In this document: piece after piece, positions 52,808 through 60,539 of the stretch
How the letters are laid out: every line of letters begins with the position of its first letter
Position numbering within the stretch: the stretch's first letter is position 1
Assembly (NCBI RefSeq): GCF_014646195.1
Contig: NZ_BMMZ01000002.1
Coordinates: forward strand, 372,001 to 436,000
Reading direction: 5' to 3'
DNA from: Microlunatus endophyticus
GTDB taxonomy: Bacteria > Actinomycetota > Actinomycetes > Propionibacteriales > Propionibacteriaceae
DNA length: 64,000 bases
Translations under genes and position numbers: made by a program
The notes under the pieces: generated by a model
What the model saw: only the letters and a program-made list of their open reading frames with translations
The model's database searches: none
What the model was told of the DNA's origin: nothing

Positions 52808-53807
52808 CCGGGACCGGCGCACCGACGAACAGCGTCGCGGGGTGGCCGTTGATCAACAGGTCGTACGACTTCTTGATCGCGAACCCGGAGCCGGTCCACT
52901 CGGCTGCCACCTCACCGGCGAGCCGCCGGGCCACCAGCATGGCGAGACTTCCGTTGTCACGAAGGACGCGTCGGATGCCGCCAAGTGCAGCAGCCACCAA
53001 CTCCGACGGCGGTGAGTCCTGCTGATCGAATTCGCCCCAGGGCGGATCGGTGACGACGACGTCGATCGTGTCGTCGGGTAGCGAGGTCAACGTACGGGCG
53101 TCGTCGGAGAGTGCACGGACGTCCTTCCGCCGGGCTAGCTGTGGTAACAACCTCACAGAACCATCGGCAAACCCAAGATCAGAACAGATCGCCTCGCGGA
53201 ACGGCTGCTGGATCCGGGCGGCGATCAACGCGCCGCTCCCCGCGAACGGGTCCAGTACGACGTCACCGGGTCGGCTGCGACCGATCGCGTTGACGATCAA
53301 CGTCGCCACGTCCGGCGCCAACCCGCCCTTGGGAGTCTCCGGCCGCTTGGGCCGGGGAAGGCGCCTGCAGAAGAGAATCTCGTCGAGATCGCGGCGTCCG
53401 ATGGTCCAGTACTCGTCTCCCCCGCCTCGTGGCTGGAGTCGTCCGGCGGTTGCCCGGCTCACTGCCGCCTCGAGCCGTGCACGAGCGTTGCCGGGAACAC
53501 CTGTCAACTTGCCGTCCTCGGAGAACATCAGTCGGTACGGCTTCCCGGTGCGTTGCAGCCGCCAACCGGGAACCTGACCACTCACGGTGCCGACCGCCTC
53601 GGCAAGATCACGTCGACGTGGAACCGAACCGAGCACCACGAAACAGTTCTTCACGTACGCAAGCGAACCGATCTTGGATTCGGCGGCCTTGGTGTTGATC
53701 ACGACCGCGCTGTCGTCGGCGTACACGACGTGCGCGTCGACGTCAGCGGCAAGCGACATCGCCACCAGCTCGCCCAGCCCGGCGGTATGCATGCACAGCA
53801 CCTTCAT
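52761..53807 (-). CDS. TRM11/Trm14-like RNA methyltransferase
   Basis: 348 residues. The C-terminal half is an N2-guanine/N6-adenine methyltransferase: VLDPFAGSGALIAARIQQPF (SAM loop) near residue 184 and the catalytic TDPPWGEFD near 252. The N-terminal half, with LQRTGKPYRLMFSEDGK, looks like the THUMP/N-terminal RNA-binding region of UPF0020 proteins. Target is likely a guanosine in tRNA. Start ATG 53807; overlaps the convergent methyltransferase-like gene by 47 bases. Confidence 0.83.
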   Translation of the reverse strand: MKVLCMHTAGLGELVAMSLAADVDAHVVYADDSAVVINTKAAESKIGSLAYVKNCFVVLGSVPRRRDLAEAVGTVSGQVPGWRLQRTGKPYRLMFSEDGKLTGVPGNARARLEAAVSRATAGRLQPRGGGDEYWTIGRRDLDEILFCRRLPRPKRPETPKGGLAPDVATLIVNAIGRSRPGDVVLDPFAGSGALIAARIQQPFREAICSDLGFADGSVRLLPQLARRKDVRALSDDARTLTSLPDDTIDVVVTDPPWGEFDQQDSPPSELVAAALGGIRRVLRDNGSLAMLVARRLAGEVAAEWTGSGFAIKKSYDLLINGHPATLFVGAPVPVSADDPTAATPVPGS

Positions 53808-53831
53808 CGGCCCGACACTATCTCTCCAGGC

Positions 53832-55505
53832 TCAGGTGAGCAGTAGTCCGGCGCGGTGTCGGATGTTCAGGATCGGTTTCTGCTCCGGATCAATGATCTT
53901 CGGCGGCCGCCACCACACCCTGCCAGCCTCGTATTCAGCCGACCACCCATGACGGGCAAACCGCTGATGATGAAACCCGCAGAGCAGAGCCAGATTCGCC
54001 AGATCCGTCTTGCCGCCCTTGGCCCAGTCCACGATGTGATGGCGTTGGCACCACTTCGGCGACTTCGAACACCCCGGAAACGTGCACCCACCATCCCGCG
54101 CGGCAAGAGCCAACGTCTGCGCATACGACGCCAGCCGACGAGTCCGACCCAGATCCAACACGTCACCGGTCCGCCGATCGAACACGGTACGTACGATCTC
54201 CGCCTCATCCGCCAGGCCGACCACCACATCCATCGACAGAATGTCACCAGTCTCGGTCACCCCTGAACCCGGACGACCCGCATCGCCGGATTCCGGATCC
54301 GCAGCAGCGGCGGCCACGAACTCGTCTTCCTCGGCAATCAGGATCAACGTCGCCGGCGTGCCACCATGAGCCGGCAACTCACCCGCCCGAAGGCTGCGAT
54401 CCATCACCTCTTCCAGCGCATCGTGCATACGTTGGCCGCGGTCCCGGCAATCCTGCTCGATGACATGTCCGGACTCGTCAGTGACCGGTAGCGGCTTCGA
54501 CAGCGGATCCAACACCGCCAACACCTTCGCACCCGCTTCGGCGGTCAACCGACCCTCCAGCCGATACGTGCCCTTATGCATGCCCCGCTCGATCGGCCGC
54601 ACCTCCAACTCACGGACCGCATCCTGCGCCGGCCGATCATCCACCATCCCGTCCGGACACAGCCAGCCCGCCACCCGGTCGATCACCTGCATCAACTGCC
54701 GACCACCAAACACCCGCGCCTGCCGGGCCAACAGTTCCTCAGCCTCAGCCAACGACTCGACGGTCACATTGTTCCCGGTGACCGGCAGCAGCTTCTCCCA
54801 CTCCACCAGGGCTTTGGTCAACAACCACACCCGGTCCGCAGAAATCTCGCCCGACCCGATCGCCTCCGCCAACATCGGAAACCGTGCCGGTACCCGTTGG
54901 CCATCGGTGCCGACCGTCGCGGCGAACAAGCCGGCCGCCTGCACCCGCGCCTTCGCCTGACCCACCGGCACCCCCACCAACGCCGCCAAGAACGCCTGCG
55001 GACTCGCGAACAAGCCGAGCGGGCCATCGATCCGACAACCGGCCGCTTCCATCAGATTCAGCAACACCTGATCCGGAACCTGCAACCGGTTCCGGCACCG
55101 TTCCAACTCCCGCACCCAACCGATCAACAGGTCCCCACCGGCCAACCCCAGTCCCGGATCAGCCGCCAACGACGCCACATCATCCAAAACTGCCGACAAC
55201 CGGCCGATCGCCGCAGCAAACCGCTCCGGAACCGAGCCGGGCGCTTCATCACCCACCAGGCCAGAGTCCAAGCCAGACTCGAGGCCAGAGTCCAAGCCAG
55301 ACTCGAGGCCAGAGTCCAAGCCAGACTCGAGGTCCAAGTCGGGGTCAGACTCGAACCAGCCGCCAAGATCTTCATCGTCAAGGTCCAGGGGCCAGGGATC
55401 CTCAGGATCCGGGACCGTCGGCTCCAGCTCCTCCGGCTCCCTCGCGAACAGGGCATCCAGCTCACCCGGAAGCCACTCCGGCCCCGACAACGACTGATGC
55501 CCCAT
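53832..55505 (-). CDS. DUF222 and HNH endonuclease domain protein (13E12 repeat family)
   Basis: 557 residues from ATG 55505. DUF222 covers about residues 95-400 and the C-terminal HNH nuclease shows GCTFPGCSKSPKWCQRHHIVDW and LALLCGFHHQRFARHGW, with the zinc cysteines and the HHxxDW core intact. The acidic N-terminal region holds a Leu-Glu/Asp-Ser-Gly-Leu repeat encoded by a 24-base tandem array. These genes exist in many copies in actinobacteria and are often mobile or LexA-controlled in mycobacteria; their role is unclear. A perfect ATTCGC-N8-GCGAAT repeat lies just upstream. Confidence 0.92.
   Translation of the reverse strand: MGHQSLSGPEWLPGELDALFAREPEELEPTVPDPEDPWPLDLDDEDLGGWFESDPDLDLESGLDSGLESGLDSGLESGLDSGLVGDEAPGSVPERFAAAIGRLSAVLDDVASLAADPGLGLAGGDLLIGWVRELERCRNRLQVPDQVLLNLMEAAGCRIDGPLGLFASPQAFLAALVGVPVGQAKARVQAAGLFAATVGTDGQRVPARFPMLAEAIGSGEISADRVWLLTKALVEWEKLLPVTGNNVTVESLAEAEELLARQARVFGGRQLMQVIDRVAGWLCPDGMVDDRPAQDAVRELEVRPIERGMHKGTYRLEGRLTAEAGAKVLAVLDPLSKPLPVTDESGHVIEQDCRDRGQRMHDALEEVMDRSLRAGELPAHGGTPATLILIAEEDEFVAAAAADPESGDAGRPGSGVTETGDILSMDVVVGLADEAEIVRTVFDRRTGDVLDLGRTRRLASYAQTLALAARDGGCTFPGCSKSPKWCQRHHIVDWAKGGKTDLANLALLCGFHHQRFARHGWSAEYEAGRVWWRPPKIIDPEQKPILNIRHRAGLLLT
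55261..55332. repeat. 24-bp minisatellite, three exact copies
   Basis: Units of 24 bases start at 55261, 55285 and 55309; all three are identical and contain two related 12-base halves (CCAGAGTCCAAG, CCAGACTCGAGG). They encode eight residues of alternating Leu-Glu-Ser-Gly-Leu-Asp-Ser-Gly inside the DUF222 protein. Fewer exact copies continue on both sides in degraded form. Copy number is likely to vary between strains. Confidence 0.9.
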
Positions 55506-55518
55506 AACGACAGATTCT

Positions 55519-55575
55519 ATTCGCTCCAGCGTGCGAATGCAAGACCTCAGATCGCCGAAATCCCTTGTATACAAG
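55519..55575. promoter_or_regulatory. Inverted repeats upstream of the 13E12-family gene
   Basis: Two perfect inverted repeats: ATTCGC-N8-GCGAAT at 55519-55538, with a loose match to a LexA box (TCGCAC-N4-GAGCGA on the minus strand), and the 12-base palindrome CTTGTATACAAG at 55564-55575. Both lie between the divergent HNH and GNAT genes. Regulatory role is a guess. Confidence 0.4.
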
Positions 55576-55729
55576 AGAAAAGCCGCTATCCGAACTAGAC
55601 CGACAAGTGCCCCGTACGAGCCTACGGGAAGGGACCGACAGTTCTGCCCACCACCCGAGAGAGCCTGGGGACAACCCCCTCGAACGAAATCGCATGCAGC
55701 AGATCGTGCCGCCCCGTAACGTCACGGCC

Positions 55730-56230
55730 ATGCCCATCTCCACGTTTCGTCTACGGAAAGCGACGGACGCCGACATCGGCTTCCTCACTCACGTCCTACT
55801 GATCTCCAACCAGGAGCGCTACGGGAAGCATCCCGGGTGGGACGCCGACGACTTCTGTCGGGCAATGACCGACGACACGTCCGCTCAGATCGCCGGCAAC
55901 GTCCCCGACAGCATGACCTATGTGATCACCCATGACGACGCCGATGTCGGACGACTGCGCCTGGTCACCACGACCGCCGTGATCGAGATCGCCGGCCTGC
56001 AGGTCCTGCCGAAGCACCAGAACCGAGGCCTTGGCACGGCCGTGATCAACTTCGTGCTCGAGCGCGCGGCCAGGTCCGGGATCCCGGTCGAACTCGAAGT
56101 CGAGTCGGACAATCCGGATGCCCGAAGACTCTACGAACGTCTCGGCTTCAGCGGCGTTGGAGAACCAGCCGGAGGCCGGCAGAAGATGGTGTGCCGGACC
56201 GACTCGGGAGCGACGCGGAATCGGGTCTAG
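55730..56230 (+). CDS. GNAT-family N-acetyltransferase, paralogue of the gene at 11758
   Basis: 166 residues. FRLRKATDADIGFL opens the fold, IEIAGLQVLPKHQNRGLGTAVI is the acetyl-CoA site and DNPDARRLYERLGFSG the last block. It closely follows the layout of the GNAT at 11758-12246, including HPGWD/YPEWD and LVTTT-IEIAGLQVLP identities, so these are recent or well-kept paralogues. ATG 55730; several longer in-frame starts exist but lack the conserved beginning. Its end overlaps the hisH stop by four bases in convergent orientation. Confidence 0.85.
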   Translation: MPISTFRLRKATDADIGFLTHVLLISNQERYGKHPGWDADDFCRAMTDDTSAQIAGNVPDSMTYVITHDDADVGRLRLVTTTAVIEIAGLQVLPKHQNRGLGTAVINFVLERAARSGIPVELEVESDNPDARRLYERLGFSGVGEPAGGRQKMVCRTDSGATRNRV

Positions 56231-56877
56231 AGACTCGAGACCCAGTTCGCCAGCAGTTTGGCTCCCGCTCCACCGGACTTCTCGGGATGGAACTGGGTCG
56301 CTGTCAGCGGTCCCTGCTCGATGCCGGCGATGAACCGATCGCCACCGTGTTCGGCCCAGGTGACCAGGGCATCACCGAAGTCACGTACGGAGCCCTGCTC
56401 GCGGACACCGTAGGAGTGCACGAAGTAGAACCGCTCGTCCTCCACGCCGTCGAAGAGCACACTGCCTGCGGGCGCCGTGATCGTATTCCAACCCATGTGC
56501 GGAAGCCGCTCGGCGTGCAACTCCTCGACGACTCCCGGCCATCTGCCGCAACCCTCGACGCGATTCCCGTGCTCGACGCCTTCGGCGAAGAGGATCTGTG
56601 CTCCGACGCAGATTCCGATCACCGGCTTGTCTGCCTCGAGCCGCTCGGCGATGATCATGTCGCCGCCGATCGACAACAGCCCGTCCATGCACGCGGCAAA
56701 TGCACCGACTCCCGGGACGACCAGGCCGTCGGCGGCGAGCGCGGCGTCCCGATCGACGCTGACCATCACCTGTGCACCGGTACGTGCCACCGCACGTTCG
56801 GCGGACCGGATGTTGCCCAGCCCGTAGTCGAGCACGACGACCGACTTGTTCGAGCTCTCAGCTGACACCGCCATCAC
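56227..56877 (-). CDS. hisH: Imidazole glycerol phosphate synthase, glutaminase subunit
   Basis: HisH supplies ammonia from glutamine to HisF in the fifth histidine step. The class-I amidotransferase triad is there: the nucleophile Cys in [10 protein letters not shown] (GICLGMQ in most), and His and Glu in [23 protein letters not shown] at the start is typical. 216 residues is normal. ATG 56877 overlaps the hisB stop by four bases. hisF is not in this window. Confidence 0.95.
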   Translation of the reverse strand: MMAVSAESSNKSVVVLDYGLGNIRSAERAVARTGAQVMVSVDRDAALAADGLVVPGVGAFAACMDGLLSIGGDMIIAERLEADKPVIGICVGAQILFAEGVEHGNRVEGCGRWPGVVEELHAERLPHMGWNTITAPAGSVLFDGVEDERFYFVHSYGVREQGSVRDFGDALVTWAEHGGDRFIAGIEQGPLTATQFHPEKSGGAGAKLLANWVSSL

Positions 56878-57515
56878 AAGGCGCCCTTGGTGCTCGGAAT
56901 CCCGATCACTCGCGGATCCAGCGCCACCGCGTCACGCAGTGCCTGAGCGACAGCTTTGAACTGGGCCTCGACGATGTGATGCGGGTCGCGGCCGGCCAGG
57001 ACCCGTACGTGCAGGCAGATCCCGGCGTGGAAAGCCAGGCTCTCCAGCACGTGCCGGGTCAGGGACCCGGTGTACGGAACGCCCGCCGTGCCACCGCCGA
57101 TCTGGACGTATTCCTGTCCCGCGGGCTCTCCGCTGTGGACGCAATAGGGTCGCCCGGAGATGTCGACGACCGCTTGGGCCAATGCCTCGTCGAGAGGAAC
57201 CAGGGCATCACCGAAGCGGCGGATCCCGCTCTTGTCACCGAGAGCCTGTCGGATCGCCTGTCCGAGGGTGATCGCGGTGTCCTCGACGCTGTGGTGGGCG
57301 TCGATCCAGACGTCTCCCTTGGTCTGCACTTCAAGATCGAAAAGTCCGTGCCGGGCCAGTGCGGTCAGCATGTGGTCGTAGAATCCGACCCCGGTGTTGA
57401 TCACCGAATCGCCGGAGCCGTCGAGGTTGATCACCACCGAGACGCTCGACTCCGAGGTGGTCCGCTCCAGTCGCGCGATCCGTTCCGGGGTCAGCCCGTT
57501 CGCTTGATCACTCAT
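56874..57515 (-). CDS. hisB: Imidazoleglycerol-phosphate dehydratase
   Basis: Dehydrates imidazole glycerol phosphate to imidazole acetol phosphate. 213 residues, monofunctional (no HisN phosphatase part). Manganese ligands lie in [28 protein letters not shown] and [23 protein letters not shown]. The start overlaps hisC by 8 bases and the end overlaps hisH by four. Confidence 0.97.
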   Translation of the reverse strand: MSDQANGLTPERIARLERTTSESSVSVVINLDGSGDSVINTGVGFYDHMLTALARHGLFDLEVQTKGDVWIDAHHSVEDTAITLGQAIRQALGDKSGIRRFGDALVPLDEALAQAVVDISGRPYCVHSGEPAGQEYVQIGGGTAGVPYTGSLTRHVLESLAFHAGICLHVRVLAGRDPHHIVEAQFKAVAQALRDAVALDPRVIGIPSTKGAL

Positions 57516-58623
57516 CGCCCGCCCTCTCAGCCGTCGGAAGCACCTCGGTCAGCGCATCCCGGAACGCAGCGTTCTCCGCCGGAGTGCCGACCGACACCCG
57601 CAGCCAGCCCTGCGGTCCGGTCTCACGGATCAGCACGCCCCGGTCCAGTAGTTGCTGCCAGACCTGGTGCCGATCGGCGAACCTGCCGAACAGGATGAAA
57701 TTCGCGTCCGACTCGGCCGCATCCAGGCCCGTCGTCTGCAACCATCGCTCCAACTCATCGCGCTCACCCCGCAGCACGTCGACCTGCCGCAGCATCTCCG
57801 GCGCGTGCGCAAGGGCCACCCGCGCAACGGCCTGGGTGACCGCTGACAGGTGATAGGGCAGCCGTACGATCCGCAGCGCGTCAACGAAAGCCGGCGCCGC
57901 CGCCAGGTAACCCAACCGGCCACCGGCGAAGGCGAACGCCTTGCTCATCGTCCGGCTCACCGCCAGCCGCGGATACTTCGGCAACAGCTCCAAGGCGCTC
58001 CGGGTACCTGGACGAGCAAACTCCGCGTACGCCTCATCGATCACGACAACCCCCGGCGCCGCATCACAGAGCGCCTCCAGTTGATCAAGCTCGGCCCGGG
58101 TGCCGGTCGGATTGTTCGGGCTCGCGACCAAGACCACGTCCGGACGGATCTCGGCGATCGAGCGCAGCGCGAGATCAACATCGAGGCTGAAGTCCGGCCG
58201 GCGCGGCACCGTCAGCCATTCGGTGTGGGTGTTGCGTGCGTACTCGGGATACATCGAGTAGGACGGCGCGAATGTCAGGGCGCTGCGTCCCGGACCGCCG
58301 AAAGCACCCAGGACGTGGGTCATCACCTCGTTGCTGCCGTTGGCAGCCCAGACGTTCGCTGTGGTCAGTCCGTGGCCGAGGTAGCGGGCTAGATCATCCC
58401 GCAGCGCCATCGCGTCGCGTTCCGGGTAACGGTTCATGCTCGCGGCAGCGTCGGTGATCGCACGGCCGATGTCGGCGATCACCGCGGCACTCGGCGGATA
58501 CGGATTCTCGTTGACGTTGAGCAGCACTGGTACGTCGAGCTGCGGTGCCCCGTACGGCTCCTCGCCCTTCAACTCCGGGCGCAGCGGCAGATCGGTCAGC
58601 TTCGGATCGGCGGTGCCGCTCAT
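57508..58623 (-). CDS. hisC: Histidinol-phosphate aminotransferase
   Basis: PLP enzyme converting imidazole acetol phosphate to histidinol phosphate. [11 protein letters not shown] near residue 35, ASPNNPTGT near 150, VIDEAYAEF near 185 and [18 protein letters not shown] near 215, where the Lys binds PLP. 371 residues from ATG 58623, which overlaps the hisD stop (ATGA). Confidence 0.96.
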   Translation of the reverse strand: MSGTADPKLTDLPLRPELKGEEPYGAPQLDVPVLLNVNENPYPPSAAVIADIGRAITDAAASMNRYPERDAMALRDDLARYLGHGLTTANVWAANGSNEVMTHVLGAFGGPGRSALTFAPSYSMYPEYARNTHTEWLTVPRRPDFSLDVDLALRSIAEIRPDVVLVASPNNPTGTRAELDQLEALCDAAPGVVVIDEAYAEFARPGTRSALELLPKYPRLAVSRTMSKAFAFAGGRLGYLAAAPAFVDALRIVRLPYHLSAVTQAVARVALAHAPEMLRQVDVLRGERDELERWLQTTGLDAAESDANFILFGRFADRHQVWQQLLDRGVLIRETGPQGWLRVSVGTPAENAAFRDALTEVLPTAERAGDE

Positions 58624-59939
58624 CCGCGACCCTCCTGACGGACCGAGATCGCGCGGCCGTGGGCCGGTAGATCCTCGGCCTCTGCGAACGTGACGACCCC
58701 GTCGGCGATCTCGGCAAGCGCCTGTTGGTCGTAGTCGATCACGTGAACGGCCTTCAGGTAGCTCTTGACATTCAGGCCCGACGAGTGACAGGCACAACCC
58801 GCAGTGGGCAGCACGTGCGTGCTGCCGGCCGAATAGTCGCCCAGGGACACCGGCGACCAGGAGCCGAGGAAGATCGCGCCGGCATTGGTGATCTTGGTCG
58901 ACACGGCGGCCGCGTCCCGGGTCTGGATCTCCAGGTGCTCCGCCGCGTACGCATCTGCGACGGCGATTCCGGCGTCAAGATCATCGACCAGCACGGCTCC
59001 GGACTGCTGTCCGGTCAGCGACGCGTGGATCCGTTCGGCGTGCTTGGCCGGCAGGACCTGCCTCTCCAGTTCGTCCTCGACCGCAGCGACCAATTCCGGC
59101 GAGTCGGTGATCAACACCGAGGCGGCGTCCGGCGCGTGCTCGGACTGGGAGATCAGATCGGCGGCGACGTAGGCTGGGACCGCGGTGTCGTCGGCCAGGA
59201 CGGCGATCTCGGTCGGACCGGCCTCCGAGTCGATGCCGACCAAGCCCTTGACCAGGCGCTTGGCGGCGACGGTGTAGATGTTGCCCGGTCCGGTGATCAT
59301 GTCCACCCGGGGACACAGCCCGGGCACGCCGTAGGCGAACATCGGAACGGCCTGCGATCCACCGACGGCGTACACCTCCTCGACACCGAGCAACGCGCAC
59401 AGCGCGAGGATGCTCGGGTGCGGCAGGCCACCGAACTCGGCCTGTGGGGTCGAGGCCAGCGCGAGCGATGCCACCCCGGCGACCTGGGCCGGGACGACAT
59501 TCATGATCACCGTCGACGCCAGCGGCGCCACGCCGCCGGGTACGTACAGTCCGACCCGGTTGACCGGAATCATCCGCTGGCTGACCCGGGCGCCGGTCGC
59601 GACGTCCACATCGACCTGACGCTCGCCGAGCTCGGCCTCGCTGACCTTGCGGCGGCGTTCGATCGAGACCTCGAAGGCTTGCCGCAACTGGGGATCAAGA
59701 TCGGCCAGAGCCTGGGTCAGCGCTTCGGCCGGGACCCGGAAGGATTCCGGCACCACATGATCGAACTGCTCGGCATATTTGGTGAGCGCATGGATGCCGT
59801 GCTGCGCGATGTCCTCACAGATCGGTCGAACCGCCTCGACGGCGGCATCGACATCGAACGCGGCGCGCGGCAGCGCGGCCCGGAGTGCCTCCGGGTCCGC
59901 CGGCACGCCTGAGGCGCGAAGATCGATACGTCGTAGCAC
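58620..59939 (-). CDS. hisD: Histidinol dehydrogenase
   Basis: Zinc enzyme oxidising histidinol to histidine in two NAD+ steps. [24 protein letters not shown] near residue 130, [17 protein letters not shown] near 215, [15 protein letters not shown] with zinc-binding His/Gln near 265, and [17 protein letters not shown] near the C terminus. 439 residues. First gene of the hisDCBH operon; divergent from ybaK with a 55-base gap. Confidence 0.97.
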   Translation of the reverse strand: MLRRIDLRASGVPADPEALRAALPRAAFDVDAAVEAVRPICEDIAQHGIHALTKYAEQFDHVVPESFRVPAEALTQALADLDPQLRQAFEVSIERRRKVSEAELGERQVDVDVATGARVSQRMIPVNRVGLYVPGGVAPLASTVIMNVVPAQVAGVASLALASTPQAEFGGLPHPSILALCALLGVEEVYAVGGSQAVPMFAYGVPGLCPRVDMITGPGNIYTVAAKRLVKGLVGIDSEAGPTEIAVLADDTAVPAYVAADLISQSEHAPDAASVLITDSPELVAAVEDELERQVLPAKHAERIHASLTGQQSGAVLVDDLDAGIAVADAYAAEHLEIQTRDAAAVSTKITNAGAIFLGSWSPVSLGDYSAGSTHVLPTAGCACHSSGLNVKSYLKAVHVIDYDQQALAEIADGVVTFAEAEDLPAHGRAISVRQEGRG

Positions 59940-59994
59940 GGTCGAAGTCTACGAGGGGCCCACTCCCCGCCCGCAATCGATATCCTGGCTGACC

Positions 59995-60510
59995 GTGGCT
60001 TCCTCGAAGCGATCCTCCTCGAAGCGATCCGCACCCGAATCCGCGGGCACTCCGGCCACCGTCGCACTCTCGGCGGCCGGCATCGCCTACACCGTGCATC
60101 CCTACGAGCACCAGGACGACGCCACGCACTACGGCGACGAGGCTGCCGAGGAGCTGGGCGTGGACCGGCGTCAGATCTTCAAGACCCTCGTCGCCGACGT
60201 CGGTGGCCGGCTCACTGTCGCGGTGGTGCCGGTCGCCGATCAGCTCGATCTGAAAGCGCTGGCCCGGGCCTGCGGTGCGAAGAAGGCGCAGCTGGCAGAT
60301 CCTCGGGCCGCCGAGCGCAGCAGTGGCTACGTGCTCGGCGGGATCTCACCGATCGGGCAGCGTACGAAGCTGCCGACCGTGATCGACAGCAGCAGCTCCG
60401 ACTTCGCCACCATCTTCGTCAGCGCCGGACGGCGGGGCCTGCAGGTCGAGCTCTCGGCCGCCGACCTGGTCGCCACCACCGGCGCCGTGGTCGCGCCGAT
60501 CGCTGGTTGA
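59995..60510 (+). CDS. ybaK: Cys-tRNA(Pro)/prolyl-tRNA editing deacylase YbaK
   Basis: 171 residues, YbaK/EbsC family, which clears Cys-tRNA(Pro) made by prolyl-tRNA synthetase. YTVHPYEHQDDATHYGDEAAEELGV, IFKTLVADVGG with the active-site Lys, and GYVLGGISPIGQRTKLPTVID are the conserved blocks. Ser/Lys-rich first 15 residues are likely a flexible lead. Start GTG 59995; ligD follows after 29 bases. Confidence 0.93.
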   Translation: MASSKRSSSKRSAPESAGTPATVALSAAGIAYTVHPYEHQDDATHYGDEAAEELGVDRRQIFKTLVADVGGRLTVAVVPVADQLDLKALARACGAKKAQLADPRAAERSSGYVLGGISPIGQRTKLPTVIDSSSSDFATIFVSAGRRGLQVELSAADLVATTGAVVAPIAG

Positions 60511-60539
60511 GTGCCCGTCCCGCTGGGCATGATGGAGTC

